Assembly (NCBI RefSeq): GCF_001552415.1
Contig: NZ_BCRD01000004.1
Span: forward strand, 246,275 to 310,274
DNA length: 64,000 nt
From: Corynebacterium xerosis NBRC 16721 = ATCC 373
GTDB taxonomy: Bacteria; Actinomycetota; Actinomycetes; Mycobacteriales; Mycobacteriaceae
Reading direction: 5' to 3'
The position numbers and the translations under genes were made by a program. Below are positions 8,625 to 25,341 of this stretch, piece after piece (position 1 is the first letter of the stretch; each line of letters opens with the position of its first letter). A model generated the notes under the pieces. The model did not search any database. It was given only the letters and a program-made list of their open reading frames with translations, and was not told where the DNA came from.

Positions 8625-8745
8625 TGACCGGCTCCTTCGGGAAGCCGGAGACTCAAGTTTCACCGAAGACCGCCGGTCACCTGGTTCGCCAGGATGAAGG
8701 TTCAGCGAAAGCGCTGACGGCCCGCGCAGGATGACTTGGAGTCGT
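8625..8745 (+). promoter_or_regulatory. Ribosomal protein L10 leader
   Basis: Structured leader upstream of rplJ with the features of actinobacterial L10 leaders: ACCGAAGACCGCCGG, then GAAGGTTCAGCGAAAGCGCTGA, and GCAGGATGACTTGGAGTC. In known cases the L10-L12 complex binds this RNA and represses its own operon. Boundaries are approximate. Confidence 0.7.
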
Positions 8746-8778
8746 GAAGATCACGGTGGCCGCGTGCCGCCCCCTTCG

Positions 8779-8815
8779 CGCCCCGGCCGTTTTGCGCCCG
8801 GGGCGTTCGTCGTTT
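8779..8815 (+). terminator. Attenuator-like hairpin before rplJ
   Basis: CGCCCCGG (8779-8786) pairs with CCGGGGCG (8798-8805), followed by TTCGTCGTTT. The tail matches the TTTCGYG-type tails of terminators elsewhere in this window, suggesting that L10 control may act partly through premature termination. Confidence 0.5.
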
Positions 8816-8875
8816 CCGACCCGACCGAGACCGGCGTCGAACCCACGACTTATCAGGAAGGAGGCGAGAGTACCC

Positions 8876-9391
8876 ATGGCAGCAAACGCCGTTAAGCAGG
8901 CCGCCGTCGAGTCCATCAAGAAGGACGTCGACGAGTCGACCGCCATCGTGCTCACCGAGTACCGCGGCATGTCCGTCGCGGAGATCACCGAGCTGCGTCG
9001 TAGCCTTGGCGCCGACGTCAAGTACTCCGTCGCCAAGAACACCATGATCAAGCTCGCCGCCGCCGAGGCGGGCGTCGAGGGTCTTGACGAGCACCTCACC
9101 GGACCGACCGCCGTCGCCTTCATCAGGGGCGAGGCCGTTGACGCGGCCAAGGCGATCAAGAAGTTCGCCGAGGACAACAAGAACCTCGTGATCAAGGGCG
9201 GCTACATGGACGGCGCGGCGATGGATGCCGCGCAGTTCCAGGCCCTCGCGGACATGGACAACCGCGAGACCACTCTGGCCAAGCTGGCCGGTGCCTTCAA
9301 TGGCGTTCTGGCGAACGTCGCCGGCCTGCTCGATGCCCCCACCTCCTCGGTCGCCCGCCTCGCCGCGGCGCTCGAGGAGAAGAAGCAGTAG
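8876..9391 (+). CDS. rplJ: 50S ribosomal protein L10
   Basis: 171 residues. It shows the N-terminal rRNA-binding part with [21 protein letters not shown] and [14 protein letters not shown], then the C-terminal helix that carries L7/L12 dimers ([13 protein letters not shown]). The ATG at 8876 has a strong AGGAAGGAGG ahead; in-frame codons upstream run through the leader RNA and are not coding. L10 anchors the L12 stalk that recruits translational GTPases. It is co-transcribed with rplL 93 bp downstream. Confidence 0.97.
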   Translation: MAANAVKQAAVESIKKDVDESTAIVLTEYRGMSVAEITELRRSLGADVKYSVAKNTMIKLAAAEAGVEGLDEHLTGPTAVAFIRGEAVDAAKAIKKFAEDNKNLVIKGGYMDGAAMDAAQFQALADMDNRETTLAKLAGAFNGVLANVAGLLDAPTSSVARLAAALEEKKQ

Positions 9392-9484
9392 AGCACCGGC
9401 ACCACAGACCCATATTCGCGGGCGCCCCGGACGGGGCCCGCACCCCGCGGTTCCGGCCGCACTTGACTTCACAGGAGAAACATC

Positions 9485-9868
9485 ATGGCTAAGTACACCA
9501 CCGAGGAGCTGCTCGAGGCGTTCAAGGAGATGACCCTCGTTGAGCTGACCGAGTTCAAGAAGGCGTTCGAGGACGAGTTCGACGTCACCGCCGCCGCCCC
9601 GGTCGCCGTGGCCGCCGCCGGCGCCGACGCCGGTGCCGCCGCCGCCGAGGAGCAGGACGAGTTCGACGTCGTGCTCGAGGACGCCGGCGCCAAGAAGATC
9701 GGCGTCATCAAGGCCGTCCGCGAGCTCGTCTCCGGCCTGGGCCTGAAGGAGGCCAAGGAGCTCGTCGAGGGTGCCCCGAAGGCCATCCTCGAGGGCGCGT
9801 CCAAGGACGACGCCGAGGCCGCCAAGGCCAAGCTCGAGGAGGCCGGCGCCAAGGTTTCCCTGAAGTAA
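9485..9868 (+). CDS. rplL: 50S ribosomal protein L7/L12
   Basis: 127 residues. The N-terminal dimerisation domain ([21 protein letters not shown]) is followed by an Ala-rich hinge and the C-terminal domain with the factor-binding helices [20 protein letters not shown] and [14 protein letters not shown]. It is the multi-copy stalk protein that binds EF-Tu and EF-G. It has a strong AGGAGAAAC-type ribosome site and ends just before a long terminator. Confidence 0.97.
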   Translation: MAKYTTEELLEAFKEMTLVELTEFKKAFEDEFDVTAAAPVAVAAAGADAGAAAAEEQDEFDVVLEDAGAKKIGVIKAVRELVSGLGLKEAKELVEGAPKAILEGASKDDAEAAKAKLEEAGAKVSLK

Positions 9869-9904
9869 GGGACCTGCGCCGCGGCATCCCCGCGCCAGCT
9901 TTTC

Positions 9905-9955
9905 ACCGGGCCCCGCCCGCATGCCACGAGCATGCGCGGCAGGGCCCGGTTTTTC
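9905..9955 (+). terminator. Terminator after rplL
   Basis: A long stem starting ACCGGGCCC and closing with GGGCCCGGT, with an inner GCATGC pair around CACGA, followed by TTTTTCGCG. It separates rplJL from the DUF3068 gene. Confidence 0.88.
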
Positions 9956-9983
9956 GCGTCCCACCGTTGAGTAGGATGGGCGC

Positions 9984-11045
9984 ATGCTTCCCCGTTCGCG
10001 AATCATCGCCGTCCTGATCATCGGGCTCGGTGCGGCGATGATCGCCGCCGGCGCTTTCCTGCCGCGGTTGGTGTCCGACGATCCCCGGATTCCGCTGGAT
10101 CTGCCCGACACCACGTACGCGTTGCGGGCCGAGGACGGCGTGTCCTCGCGGTTGCTTCCCGACGGCACGAGGGAGGACGCCGTCGGGCCGATCCGCCGGC
10201 AGTTCCACGGCGAATTGATCGAGCCGGCGGACGAGCGCCGGGTGTCGGTGCGCGTGGGCACCTCGACGACGCGCGAATTGCCGCCCGAGGTGATGGGCAC
10301 CGACCCGATCCTCGAGCTGGTCGACGCCGCCGTGTGGACGTTCACCATCGACCGGCTCGGCGGCGAGTTCCTGGGCCCCGCCATGCTGACGGACCAGATG
10401 GCCGGCGTGCCGGTGGAGGTTCCGGTCGACGGCTACTGGGTGAAGTTCCCCGCCGACGCCGGCCCGGTGTCCTATCCGGTCTTCGACGACTTCCTCCGCC
10501 GCACGGTCCCCGCCGAGTTCGTGGGCGCGGAGGAGCGCGGCGGCAACGAGGTGCTGCGCTACCGGCAGACGGTCGAGCCGACGAACCTCGCGACGCTGTA
10601 CCGCTCGAACACGTCGCAGATCGACGTCGACGGCAAGACCGGGTTCCTGATGTACCAGGGCACCCGCGACTGGCTCGTCGAGCCGGAGAGCGGGATGGTC
10701 GTCGACATCGACGAGGATCTGGATTTGCGCTGGGAGTCCCGCGAGGGGGAGCGGCTGCGGACGGCGCTGCGCTTCACGGGCGGCATCGACGACCAGTCGT
10801 CGGCCCGCCTGCTGCAGCAGGCCCTGGAAGTCGCAGACACGGCGCCGGTGCGCCCGTGGTCGATTGCGCTTCTCGTGATCGGTGCTATCTTGGCGTTCGG
10901 CGGAATCGTCGGCGCCATGCGCCCCGAAGGCCGCGAACGCGGCAACGGCCCCGACGGCAATCGCAAGGGCGATGCCGAGAACGCCCGGGGACGGCGCCGC
11001 GAAACGAAGCTCGAAGACGCGCCCGAGAACGTGCGCGGGCGATAG
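9984..11045 (+). CDS. DUF3068 (PorA-family-like) membrane protein
   Basis: 353 residues. An N-terminal membrane segment (IIAVLIIGLGAAMIAAGAFLPRLV) and a C-terminal one (PWSIALLVIGAILAFGGIVGAM) bracket a ~270-residue domain that would sit outside the membrane; a basic, charged tail follows. This layout and a gene of this type between rplL and rpoB fit the actinobacterial DUF3068 family, some members of which are annotated as PorA-family proteins. Function is unknown. No Shine-Dalgarno is obvious, and the ATG lies about 10 bp after a TAGGAT -10-like box (9971-9976), so translation may be leaderless. Confidence 0.7.
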   Translation: MLPRSRIIAVLIIGLGAAMIAAGAFLPRLVSDDPRIPLDLPDTTYALRAEDGVSSRLLPDGTREDAVGPIRRQFHGELIEPADERRVSVRVGTSTTRELPPEVMGTDPILELVDAAVWTFTIDRLGGEFLGPAMLTDQMAGVPVEVPVDGYWVKFPADAGPVSYPVFDDFLRRTVPAEFVGAEERGGNEVLRYRQTVEPTNLATLYRSNTSQIDVDGKTGFLMYQGTRDWLVEPESGMVVDIDEDLDLRWESREGERLRTALRFTGGIDDQSSARLLQQALEVADTAPVRPWSIALLVIGAILAFGGIVGAMRPEGRERGNGPDGNRKGDAENARGRRRETKLEDAPENVRGR

Positions 11046-11158
11046 CGGCGAGAATCGGTGGGCGATCCAGCGCGCCCATGCCGACGGTTCCCGATCCATC
11101 CCGGCAACCCCGGGTTGGCGTCCCGTACACCCGATGGACACGCGATCGCAATATCCGG

Positions 11159-11187
11159 TGGACTTGCGGCCAGTGATGGTATAGGCT
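11159..11187 (+). promoter_or_regulatory. Candidate promoter of rpoB-rpoC
   Basis: TGGACT (11159-11164), 17 bp, then TAGGCT (11182-11187), within the motif GGTATAGGCT. It implies a 5' leader of about 240 nt. It does not show the GATTTGG -35 form. Confidence 0.4.
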
Positions 11188-11255
11188 GAGTCGTTGCGCT
11201 GGAATTAGGTGTGTCGTAGTGTCCCCACTTGACGTGCCGTTCGGGATATCGGGGG

Positions 11256-11266
11256 CGTCGCAAAGC
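11256..11266 (-). repeat. Dispersed 11-mer GCTTTRCGACG in the rpoB leader
   Basis: Exact minus-strand copy (CGTCGCAAAGC on the plus strand), unpaired, transcribed as part of the presumed rpoB leader. Confidence 0.6.
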
Positions 11267-11435
11267 CTGTGAACTGCAACTTTGCAACCCCCGACCATGT
11301 CCTGAAACGAGCATCGTCCGCGAGGTCCTGCCCGCTACCGTGTGATTCCTGCAAACCAAACGCTTAAATCCAAGCGGACGGGCGCGCCACCGGTTGCCGG
11401 CGCCCCCACCGCGTGAGGTGCTGGAAGGACCCATC

Positions 11436-14906
<3,471 letters not shown>

Positions 14907-15019
14907 CCGCGGCGTTCGGCGCGGGCGCCCCGCTCGCGCGAAACAACCCACTTCAAGTACGCACATTCAAAGCACGCACGAAAACCCCGTGAACACATGC
15001 CGGGGGAAAGGGATAACAG

Positions 15020-18985
<3,966 letters not shown>

Positions 18986-18991
18986 ACGGCC

Positions 18992-19002
18992 GCTTTACGA
19001 CG
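18992..19002 (+). repeat. Dispersed 11-mer GCTTTRCGACG after rpoC
   Basis: Exact copy directly after the rpoC stop. Its CGACG end can pair with TCGTCG in the tail of the terminator stem that follows, lengthening the hairpin. Confidence 0.65.
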
Positions 19003-19043
19003 ACCCCCTCTCCCCGGCCAATGGCCGGGGGAGGGGTTTCGTC
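19000..19043 (+). terminator. Terminator after rpoC
   Basis: Stem CCCCTCTCCCCGGCC (from 19005) with GGCCGGGGGAGGGG around an AAT loop, then TTTCGTCGTTT. The U-tract is short and followed by CG, a tail form repeated at other operon ends here. Confidence 0.8.
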
Positions 19044-19096
19044 GTTTCCATGGTCCGGCCGCGTGGAAGGCCGGCCGCGCGAAAAACGGCGGCCGG

Positions 19097-19867
19097 CTAC
19101 TCCAGCTCGCGCCGGTCGGACCGGGGCACGCGGCGGACGTCGACGCCGCCCATCAGCGCGATGCCGGTGACCCGGACGCGCGGGGCGTCGGGCGGGAGAT
19201 CGTGGCCGGCGATGACCACGTCGCGGGACTTCGACGTGCCGAATCCGCCCATCAGGCCGGTGCCTTGGACGGTCAGGCGAATGTCCTCGGGAACGATGAT
19301 CTCGATGCCGCCCATGATTGCCACGGCGACGATCTCGGTTTCGTGCGTTTCGAATCGAGCGCGCCGCAGGTCGACGCCGACGCCGCCCATGACGGCGATG
19401 GAGTAGTGGGTGGGCGGGCAGATCCAGTCGCCGCCCTGGTCGGCGCCGAACATGACGGCGACGCTGAAGGTCGATCCACCGGTTTCGCCGGTGACGTGCG
19501 CCTTCGCCACCGCCGACAGGTCGCGTGACGACGGCCCCGCCACCTCTCCGGGAGGCCGATGCGCCGCGGGCGATGCGGGCCGAAACGGCTCGATGCCGCC
19601 CACCGCGCCTCCCGCGTTCGGGTGCGGCCGATCCATGATGATCGCCCAGGGGTCGTCTACGAGATCGGCGAGTGGGTCGGCGAGCTCGTCGCGCGTGCGC
19701 GCCGCCCAGGCCCGGTTCGTTCTTTCGTCGAACTCGGACAGGTCGATTTGGCCGCGGCCGAGGGCCTCCGACAATTCGTCGGCCACGCGGCGGCGTTCGT
19801 CGTCCGTCGCCCGCAGGGGGCGCGGCTGGGGGTCGTCGCCGGTGGCCCGGCCGTCGGGGGCGCTCAT
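19097..19867 (-). CDS. DUF1707 and LiaF-like domain protein
   Basis: 256 residues. The N-terminal DUF1707 module is plain: LRATDDERRRVADELSEALG then IDLSEFDERTNRAWAART (about residues 18-70). The C-terminal ~110 residues hold repeated small strands of the cell-wall-active antibiotic response (LiaF-like) type, with MGG at each turn (AVMGGVGVDLRRA, AIMGGIEIIVPED, GLMGGFGTSKSRD, ALMGGVDVRRVPR). No membrane segment is visible. Such proteins are common in actinobacteria and are thought to bind or sense envelope components; the role is not established. The start is ATG at 19865-19867 (MSAPDGRATGDD). Confidence 0.8.
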   Translation of the reverse strand: MSAPDGRATGDDPQPRPLRATDDERRRVADELSEALGRGQIDLSEFDERTNRAWAARTRDELADPLADLVDDPWAIIMDRPHPNAGGAVGGIEPFRPASPAAHRPPGEVAGPSSRDLSAVAKAHVTGETGGSTFSVAVMFGADQGGDWICPPTHYSIAVMGGVGVDLRRARFETHETEIVAVAIMGGIEIIVPEDIRLTVQGTGLMGGFGTSKSRDVVIAGHDLPPDAPRVRVTGIALMGGVDVRRVPRSDRRELE

Positions 19868-19887
19868 GGCCCCGACTCTATGCGTTA

Positions 19888-20145
19888 TCAGGCCGCCATG
19901 GGAGGGGCGGAGAGCTCGGCGCGCAGCGCGCGGCCGAAGTCCCGCCAGGTGGTCCAGGATGCCTTCGCCCGCGACCAATCGTCGGGCAGGACCTGGAGCT
20001 GTGCGACGAAGAGCGCGTGGCGCTGATCGTCGGTGAGCGACGGCGAGACGCCGTCGGGGCCGGGGACGTTCCGGGAACAGTCGAACATGGCGGTCACCTC
20101 ACTGATCGCTTCGGGCATGCGCTCATTGCATGCGACGTGAATCAC
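19888..20145 (-). CDS. Small unknown protein, possibly phosphate-regulated
   Basis: Up to 85 residues (start at 20145; ATG 20118 or 20088 are alternatives). The core LTDDQRHALFVAQLQVLPDDW then KASWTTWRDFGRAL looks like a compact helical domain; I do not recognise a family. Support for its being real comes from position: 44-72 bp upstream of the first ATG are three GTTNACC-like units at 11-bp intervals (20189-20217), as in PHO boxes, in the proper orientation. It ends 20 bp before the DUF1707 gene, so the two may be co-transcribed. Confidence 0.5.
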   Translation of the reverse strand: MIHVACNERMPEAISEVTAMFDCSRNVPGPDGVSPSLTDDQRHALFVAQLQVLPDDWSRAKASWTTWRDFGRALRAELSAPPMAA

Positions 20146-20188
20146 ACCCGGATAACCAGGTTAGCCGACGAACGTACCGGGCCCGGAG

Positions 20189-20217
20189 GGTAAACGCAAG
20201 GTTAACGAATAATGAAC
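20189..20217 (-). promoter_or_regulatory. PHO-box-like triple direct repeat
   Basis: On the minus strand GTTCATT, GTTAACC and GTTTACC occur at exact 11-bp spacing (plus-strand 20211-20217, 20200-20206, 20189-20195). The streptomycete PhoP consensus unit is GTTCACC with 11-bp period. It faces the small unknown gene. Confidence 0.5.
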
Positions 20218-20285
20218 GCCCATCTGCGTGCGGCGGATGGGCGTTCGTCGTCCGTGGCGGCGGACAAGGCGTCCGCGGGCAATCC

Positions 20286-20561
20286 CTATTCGCCGTCCTT
20301 GGCCGCGCCCCGGGCTTCCCTTTCCTCGCGGATGACGTCGCGGAGGATCTTGATGATGCTGCGCCAGCTTCCCTCGAACGTCGAGATGTCGTCGGGGAGC
20401 GCCTCGATCTGCTCGTGGCGCTTCTCCGAACGCCGCTCGGCGAGCTCTGCGCGGATGGCGTGGATGTTGCGCTCGGCGTTGGCGAGCATCTTCTCCAGCT
20501 CGTCGACCGACGCGGAATCGATGTCGCGGGGTTCCTCGTCCCGTATGGGGGAGTTCGTCAT
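20286..20561 (-). CDS. Small coiled-coil-like unknown protein
   Basis: 91 residues, highly charged. Residues 18-52 (SVDELEKMLANAERNIHAIR onward) read as one long helix, probably coiled coil, followed by LPDDISTFEGSWRSIIKILRDVI. No family recognised, no signal or membrane segment. It starts 30 bp after the Na/Pi transporter gene on the same strand and probably shares its transcript, so a role tied to phosphate uptake is possible but only inferred. Confidence 0.65.
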   Translation of the reverse strand: MTNSPIRDEEPRDIDSASVDELEKMLANAERNIHAIRAELAERRSEKRHEQIEALPDDISTFEGSWRSIIKILRDVIREEREARGAAKDGE

Positions 20562-20591
20562 GGCAATGCTCCTGGTGCGTGGTCGGCGGGA

Positions 20592-21863
20592 CTAGGTGAA
20601 CAGGACCTTGATGAGGATGGCCAGGGCCGGAACGATGATGAAGACCGTCAGCACCCACGCCACGGCGTAGATCTTGCGCTCCGCCGCAACGTGCGCCAGT
20701 GTTTCCGCGCCCAGCAGCGGCAGGGACCGCAGGAACGGCAGCCCGTAGATGATGAGGATGCCGAACACGTTGAACAGGGTGTGCACCAGCGCGATGGTCA
20801 GCGCCAGCTTCGCGCCGTCGCCGGTCACCGCCATTGCGGCGATCAGCGCGGTGACGGTGGTGCCCACGTTGGCGCCCAGGGTCAGGGGGTAGATCTGGCG
20901 GGTGGTCAGCGCGCCGGAACCGGCGAAGGGGACCATCACCGACGTGGTCACAGAAGAGGACTGCACGGCGATGGTGACCAGCATGCCCGCGCCCATGGCG
21001 GTAAGCGGGTGGCCGCCGACGGACTTCTCCAGGATCGCCTTCGCCTTGCCCACCATGATCAGCTGCAGGATCTTGCCGAGCCAGGAGACGGCGAAGAAGA
21101 TCATGGCGACGCCGAGAAGGATGGTCAGGGTGCCCGCGACGACATCGGAGCCTGGCAACAGGCCGGTCAACCCGTCCATGCCGAGCAGATCCACGACGGG
21201 GTCCGTGAGGGTGCCGACGAGGTCGGCCTGGCCCGGATCCGGCAGCACCGTGCCGAACAATGCACCGGCCAACCACTCGGCGCTGCGCTGGATCGGATGG
21301 AAGAAGATCTCGATCGGCAGGAGGATGATGACGGCGAAGAGATTGAAGAAGTCGTGCACCGTCGAGGCCGCGAAGGCGCGGCGGAATTCGTCCTTGTGGC
21401 CCGCGTGGCCGAAGGAGGCCAGCGTGTTGGTCACCGACGTGCCGATGTTGGCGCCCATGATCATGGGCACCGCGACCTCGATGGGCAACGCCCCCGCACC
21501 CACCGCGGTGACCACCAGCGTCGTCGTCGTCGACGACGACTGGATGATCGCGGTGGCCAGCACGCCGACGAACAGCGCGATGAACGGGTTGGTGGCGAAA
21601 TCGAAAAGGCCCTCGGCCGCGTCCTTGCCCAGGCCCTTGAAGCCGTCGCCGATGACGCCGATGGCGACGATCAGCATGTAGAGGGTGCCGATCGCCAGCA
21701 GGGTCAGCACCCAGTTGGGAAGGCGGCGGATGCCGTGGGGGACGTCGCTGGCGGACACCTCGGCATCCATGCCGCCGGGGTGGTCGAGGGTGGCGGTGGT
21801 CGCCGGCGCGGCGTCGTTCTCCGGGGCGCGGGCGTCGTCGCCGGGGTGGCGGGAAGTCGTCAT
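20592..21863 (-). CDS. Na+/phosphate cotransporter (NptA type)
   Basis: 423-residue polytopic protein of the Na/Pi cotransporter II family. The two inverted family repeats are clear: TAIIQSSSTTTTLVVTAVGA with GANIGTSVTNTLASFG, and TIAVQSSSVTTSVMVPF with GANVGTTVTALIAAM; the QSSS motifs form the substrate and sodium site. An N-terminal ~45-residue hydrophilic segment precedes the first membrane helix. Upstream, two GTTCACC units at 11-bp spacing (21996-22013) form a PHO-box-like site, suggesting induction by phosphate starvation. A small unknown gene follows in the same direction. Confidence 0.88.
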   Translation of the reverse strand: MTTSRHPGDDARAPENDAAPATTATLDHPGGMDAEVSASDVPHGIRRLPNWVLTLLAIGTLYMLIVAIGVIGDGFKGLGKDAAEGLFDFATNPFIALFVGVLATAIIQSSSTTTTLVVTAVGAGALPIEVAVPMIMGANIGTSVTNTLASFGHAGHKDEFRRAFAASTVHDFFNLFAVIILLPIEIFFHPIQRSAEWLAGALFGTVLPDPGQADLVGTLTDPVVDLLGMDGLTGLLPGSDVVAGTLTILLGVAMIFFAVSWLGKILQLIMVGKAKAILEKSVGGHPLTAMGAGMLVTIAVQSSSVTTSVMVPFAGSGALTTRQIYPLTLGANVGTTVTALIAAMAVTGDGAKLALTIALVHTLFNVFGILIIYGLPFLRSLPLLGAETLAHVAAERKIYAVAWVLTVFIIVPALAILIKVLFT

Positions 21864-21995
21864 CGGCTCTCTCGATTCCTGATGTGGCGGGGTGTTTCCC
21901 GTCGAGCAGGGTGGTCACATGCCGACGTCCGGGTGGGGCGAGGGCATTCTCGTCACGGAGTCTGTACCGCGCAGGTGTCCCGATCAAAGAGTAAA

Positions 21996-22013
21996 GGTGA
22001 ACGGAAGGTGAAC
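21996..22013 (-). promoter_or_regulatory. PHO-box-like direct repeat upstream of the Na/Pi transporter
   Basis: Minus strand GTTCACC-TTCC-GTTCACC (plus-strand GGTGAAC at 21996-22002 and 22007-22013), two perfect units with 11-bp period, about 135 bp upstream of the transporter start. Confidence 0.6.
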
Positions 22014-22069
22014 AAAGTCCGGTCGCCGGGGTGATGCTCGCCTCATGGGCCCCGGCGCGACGACTCCGA

Positions 22070-23886
<1,817 letters not shown>

Positions 23887-24103
23887 ATATTCAGTTGTCG
23901 GGGCGATCGTACCCCAAGGAAAAACGTTTGAATGCCGTTGATCGGGTTAACCCGTCGGGGATGAATGTTCGCTGGGAGAACAATGCCCGCTACGATGTCC
24001 CGAACGGGGAACACGCCCCGCAAACGACCTCGATGCGCCCCGTTTCGGCGATGCGCGTCATCCACGGCCCCGGAAACCGGGGCCGCGACGATGAAAGGGA
24101 CCC
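23887..24103. other. Divergent thiC / LuxR-regulator promoter region
   Basis: About 220 bp between the riboswitch and the regulator gene, without a supported gene. It is more AT-rich than the flanks and holds the presumed start sites of both genes. GAAAGGGA lies 4-5 nt ahead of the regulator ATG. Confidence 0.5.
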
Positions 24104-25012
24104 ATGCCGCACAACCGGCCGCGAGACCGCGACCTGGCGAAGCAGCTTGTGCGGGAGTTGCGCAGGGACGCCGACCTCCCGGTGGTGTTCCTGGGCATGG
24201 GCGGGCAAGCCGGCGTGACCATCGGGGAGGGAATCGGGCTGCGCCCGGACGGCGTCCGGGGGATCACCGTCGTGCCGGGGGAGGGGCTCGGGGGTCGCGT
24301 GCTGCGGGACCGCAGGCCGGCCGCGGTCGCCGATTACGAGGCCGCGCGCACCATCACCGACAGCTACCGCCTGCAGGTGCACAACGAGGGCCTCGGGCCG
24401 GTGATGGCCGTGCCCATCCTCTCCACGATCGGCGAAACGCGCATGGTGCTCTACGGGGCCCACCGCGAGCAGTTCGAGTTCGGCGACAGGATTCGGGGCG
24501 TGGCCATGAAGCTCGCCGGCAAGGCCGCCACGGAATTGCGCATCCGAGACGAGGTCGACCGCCGGATCGGCATGGCCCACCGCAGCACGGCCGAAATTCG
24601 CGAGGCGGGGGAGGGGCCGGGGTCGTCCGATCTGGAGCGCCTGCGCGAGCTGCACGCCGACTTGCGGGCGATCGCCGCGACGACCGCCGACCCCGACGCG
24701 CGCGACAAGTTGCTGGCCGCCTCCGGTGGCTTGGCGGCGATGCTGTTCCCCGGGGTCGGGGATGCGACGGCGCCCGGGGCCGAGCGAAACGCTGCCGTGG
24801 AGCCGTCCACGGAGGTCCCGGCGCTCACCGCGCGGGAGCTGGACGTACTGGCCCAGGTCGCGCTGGGCTGCACCAACGCGGAGGCCGCCGCGCGCCTGTC
24901 GTTGAGCGTGGAAACCGTGAAGGCGTATCTGCGCAACGCCAGCGCCAAGCTCGGCGCCAAGGGGCGGCACGCGGCCGTCAGCCGCGCCCGCGTGCTCGGC
25001 CTCATTCCCTGA
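24104..25012 (+). CDS. GAF-domain LuxR-family transcriptional regulator (RamA-like layout)
   Basis: 302 residues. Residues ~10-150 look like a GAF sensor domain (VVPGEGLGGRVLRDRRPAAVADY, then EGLGPVMAVPIL and RMVLYGAHRE). The C-terminal ~65 residues are a LuxR/NarL helix-turn-helix: LTARELDVLAQVALGCTNAE, then LSVETVKAYLRNASAKLGA. There is no phosphoacceptor receiver domain. This GAF-plus-LuxR build matches RamA, the acetate/carbon regulator of C. glutamicum, though overall identity looks modest from memory. It sits 330 bp upstream of an MHS transporter gene on the same strand, its most likely local target. The ligand is unknown. Confidence 0.8.
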   Translation: MPHNRPRDRDLAKQLVRELRRDADLPVVFLGMGGQAGVTIGEGIGLRPDGVRGITVVPGEGLGGRVLRDRRPAAVADYEAARTITDSYRLQVHNEGLGPVMAVPILSTIGETRMVLYGAHREQFEFGDRIRGVAMKLAGKAATELRIRDEVDRRIGMAHRSTAEIREAGEGPGSSDLERLRELHADLRAIAATTADPDARDKLLAASGGLAAMLFPGVGDATAPGAERNAAVEPSTEVPALTARELDVLAQVALGCTNAEAAARLSLSVETVKAYLRNASAKLGAKGRHAAVSRARVLGLIP

Positions 25013-25341
25013 TCCGGGGGCGTGCGGGGAGGGGGAGTGAGGGTGCCTGAAACGGGCGCGTGAACGCGGATGAACCCCCGATCGGCAAAGTTTTCCGCAC
25101 AATTTCCGCTGCCGCTGGCGAAGATTGCGAACGCCGTTGGCCAATCCATCGCCGCAGGTGGAAAACGATTCCAGCCCGGCGATACTTCTCAATCGTGAAC
25201 GAAACCGCTACTCGCGATTAACAACTATCTTCATAACACCCTCTTTCGGGTATGTGAGACGCCCGTCACGCCTGGATATGTTCTGCGTCACATTGTTGAA
25301 CGGATGGTCCCCAGGGGCCGTCCCCAAGGCAGGAGACGCCA
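25013..25341 (+). other. Regulator-transporter intergenic region
   Basis: 329 bp without a supported gene, and locally AT-rich (around 25100-25290), as expected for a regulated promoter. CACCCTCTTTCGGG (25238-25251) contains a short inverted repeat. I found no convincing terminator and no full GlxR/CRP site. Confidence 0.45.

Larger units (their letters stand above)
11046..11435 (+). other. rpoB upstream region and long leader
   Basis: This 390-bp stretch has no gene I can support. It holds a candidate rpoB promoter (11159-11187), a copy of the dispersed 11-mer at 11256-11266, and about 240 nt of leader that is more AT-rich than its surroundings. No terminator hairpin was found in the leader. 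Confidence 0.6.

Noticed and set aside
25250..25275. GlxR/CRP site in the promoter of the MHS transporter gene
   Set aside because: TGTGA and TCAC are present but 8 bp apart instead of the 6 required by the corynebacterial consensus.
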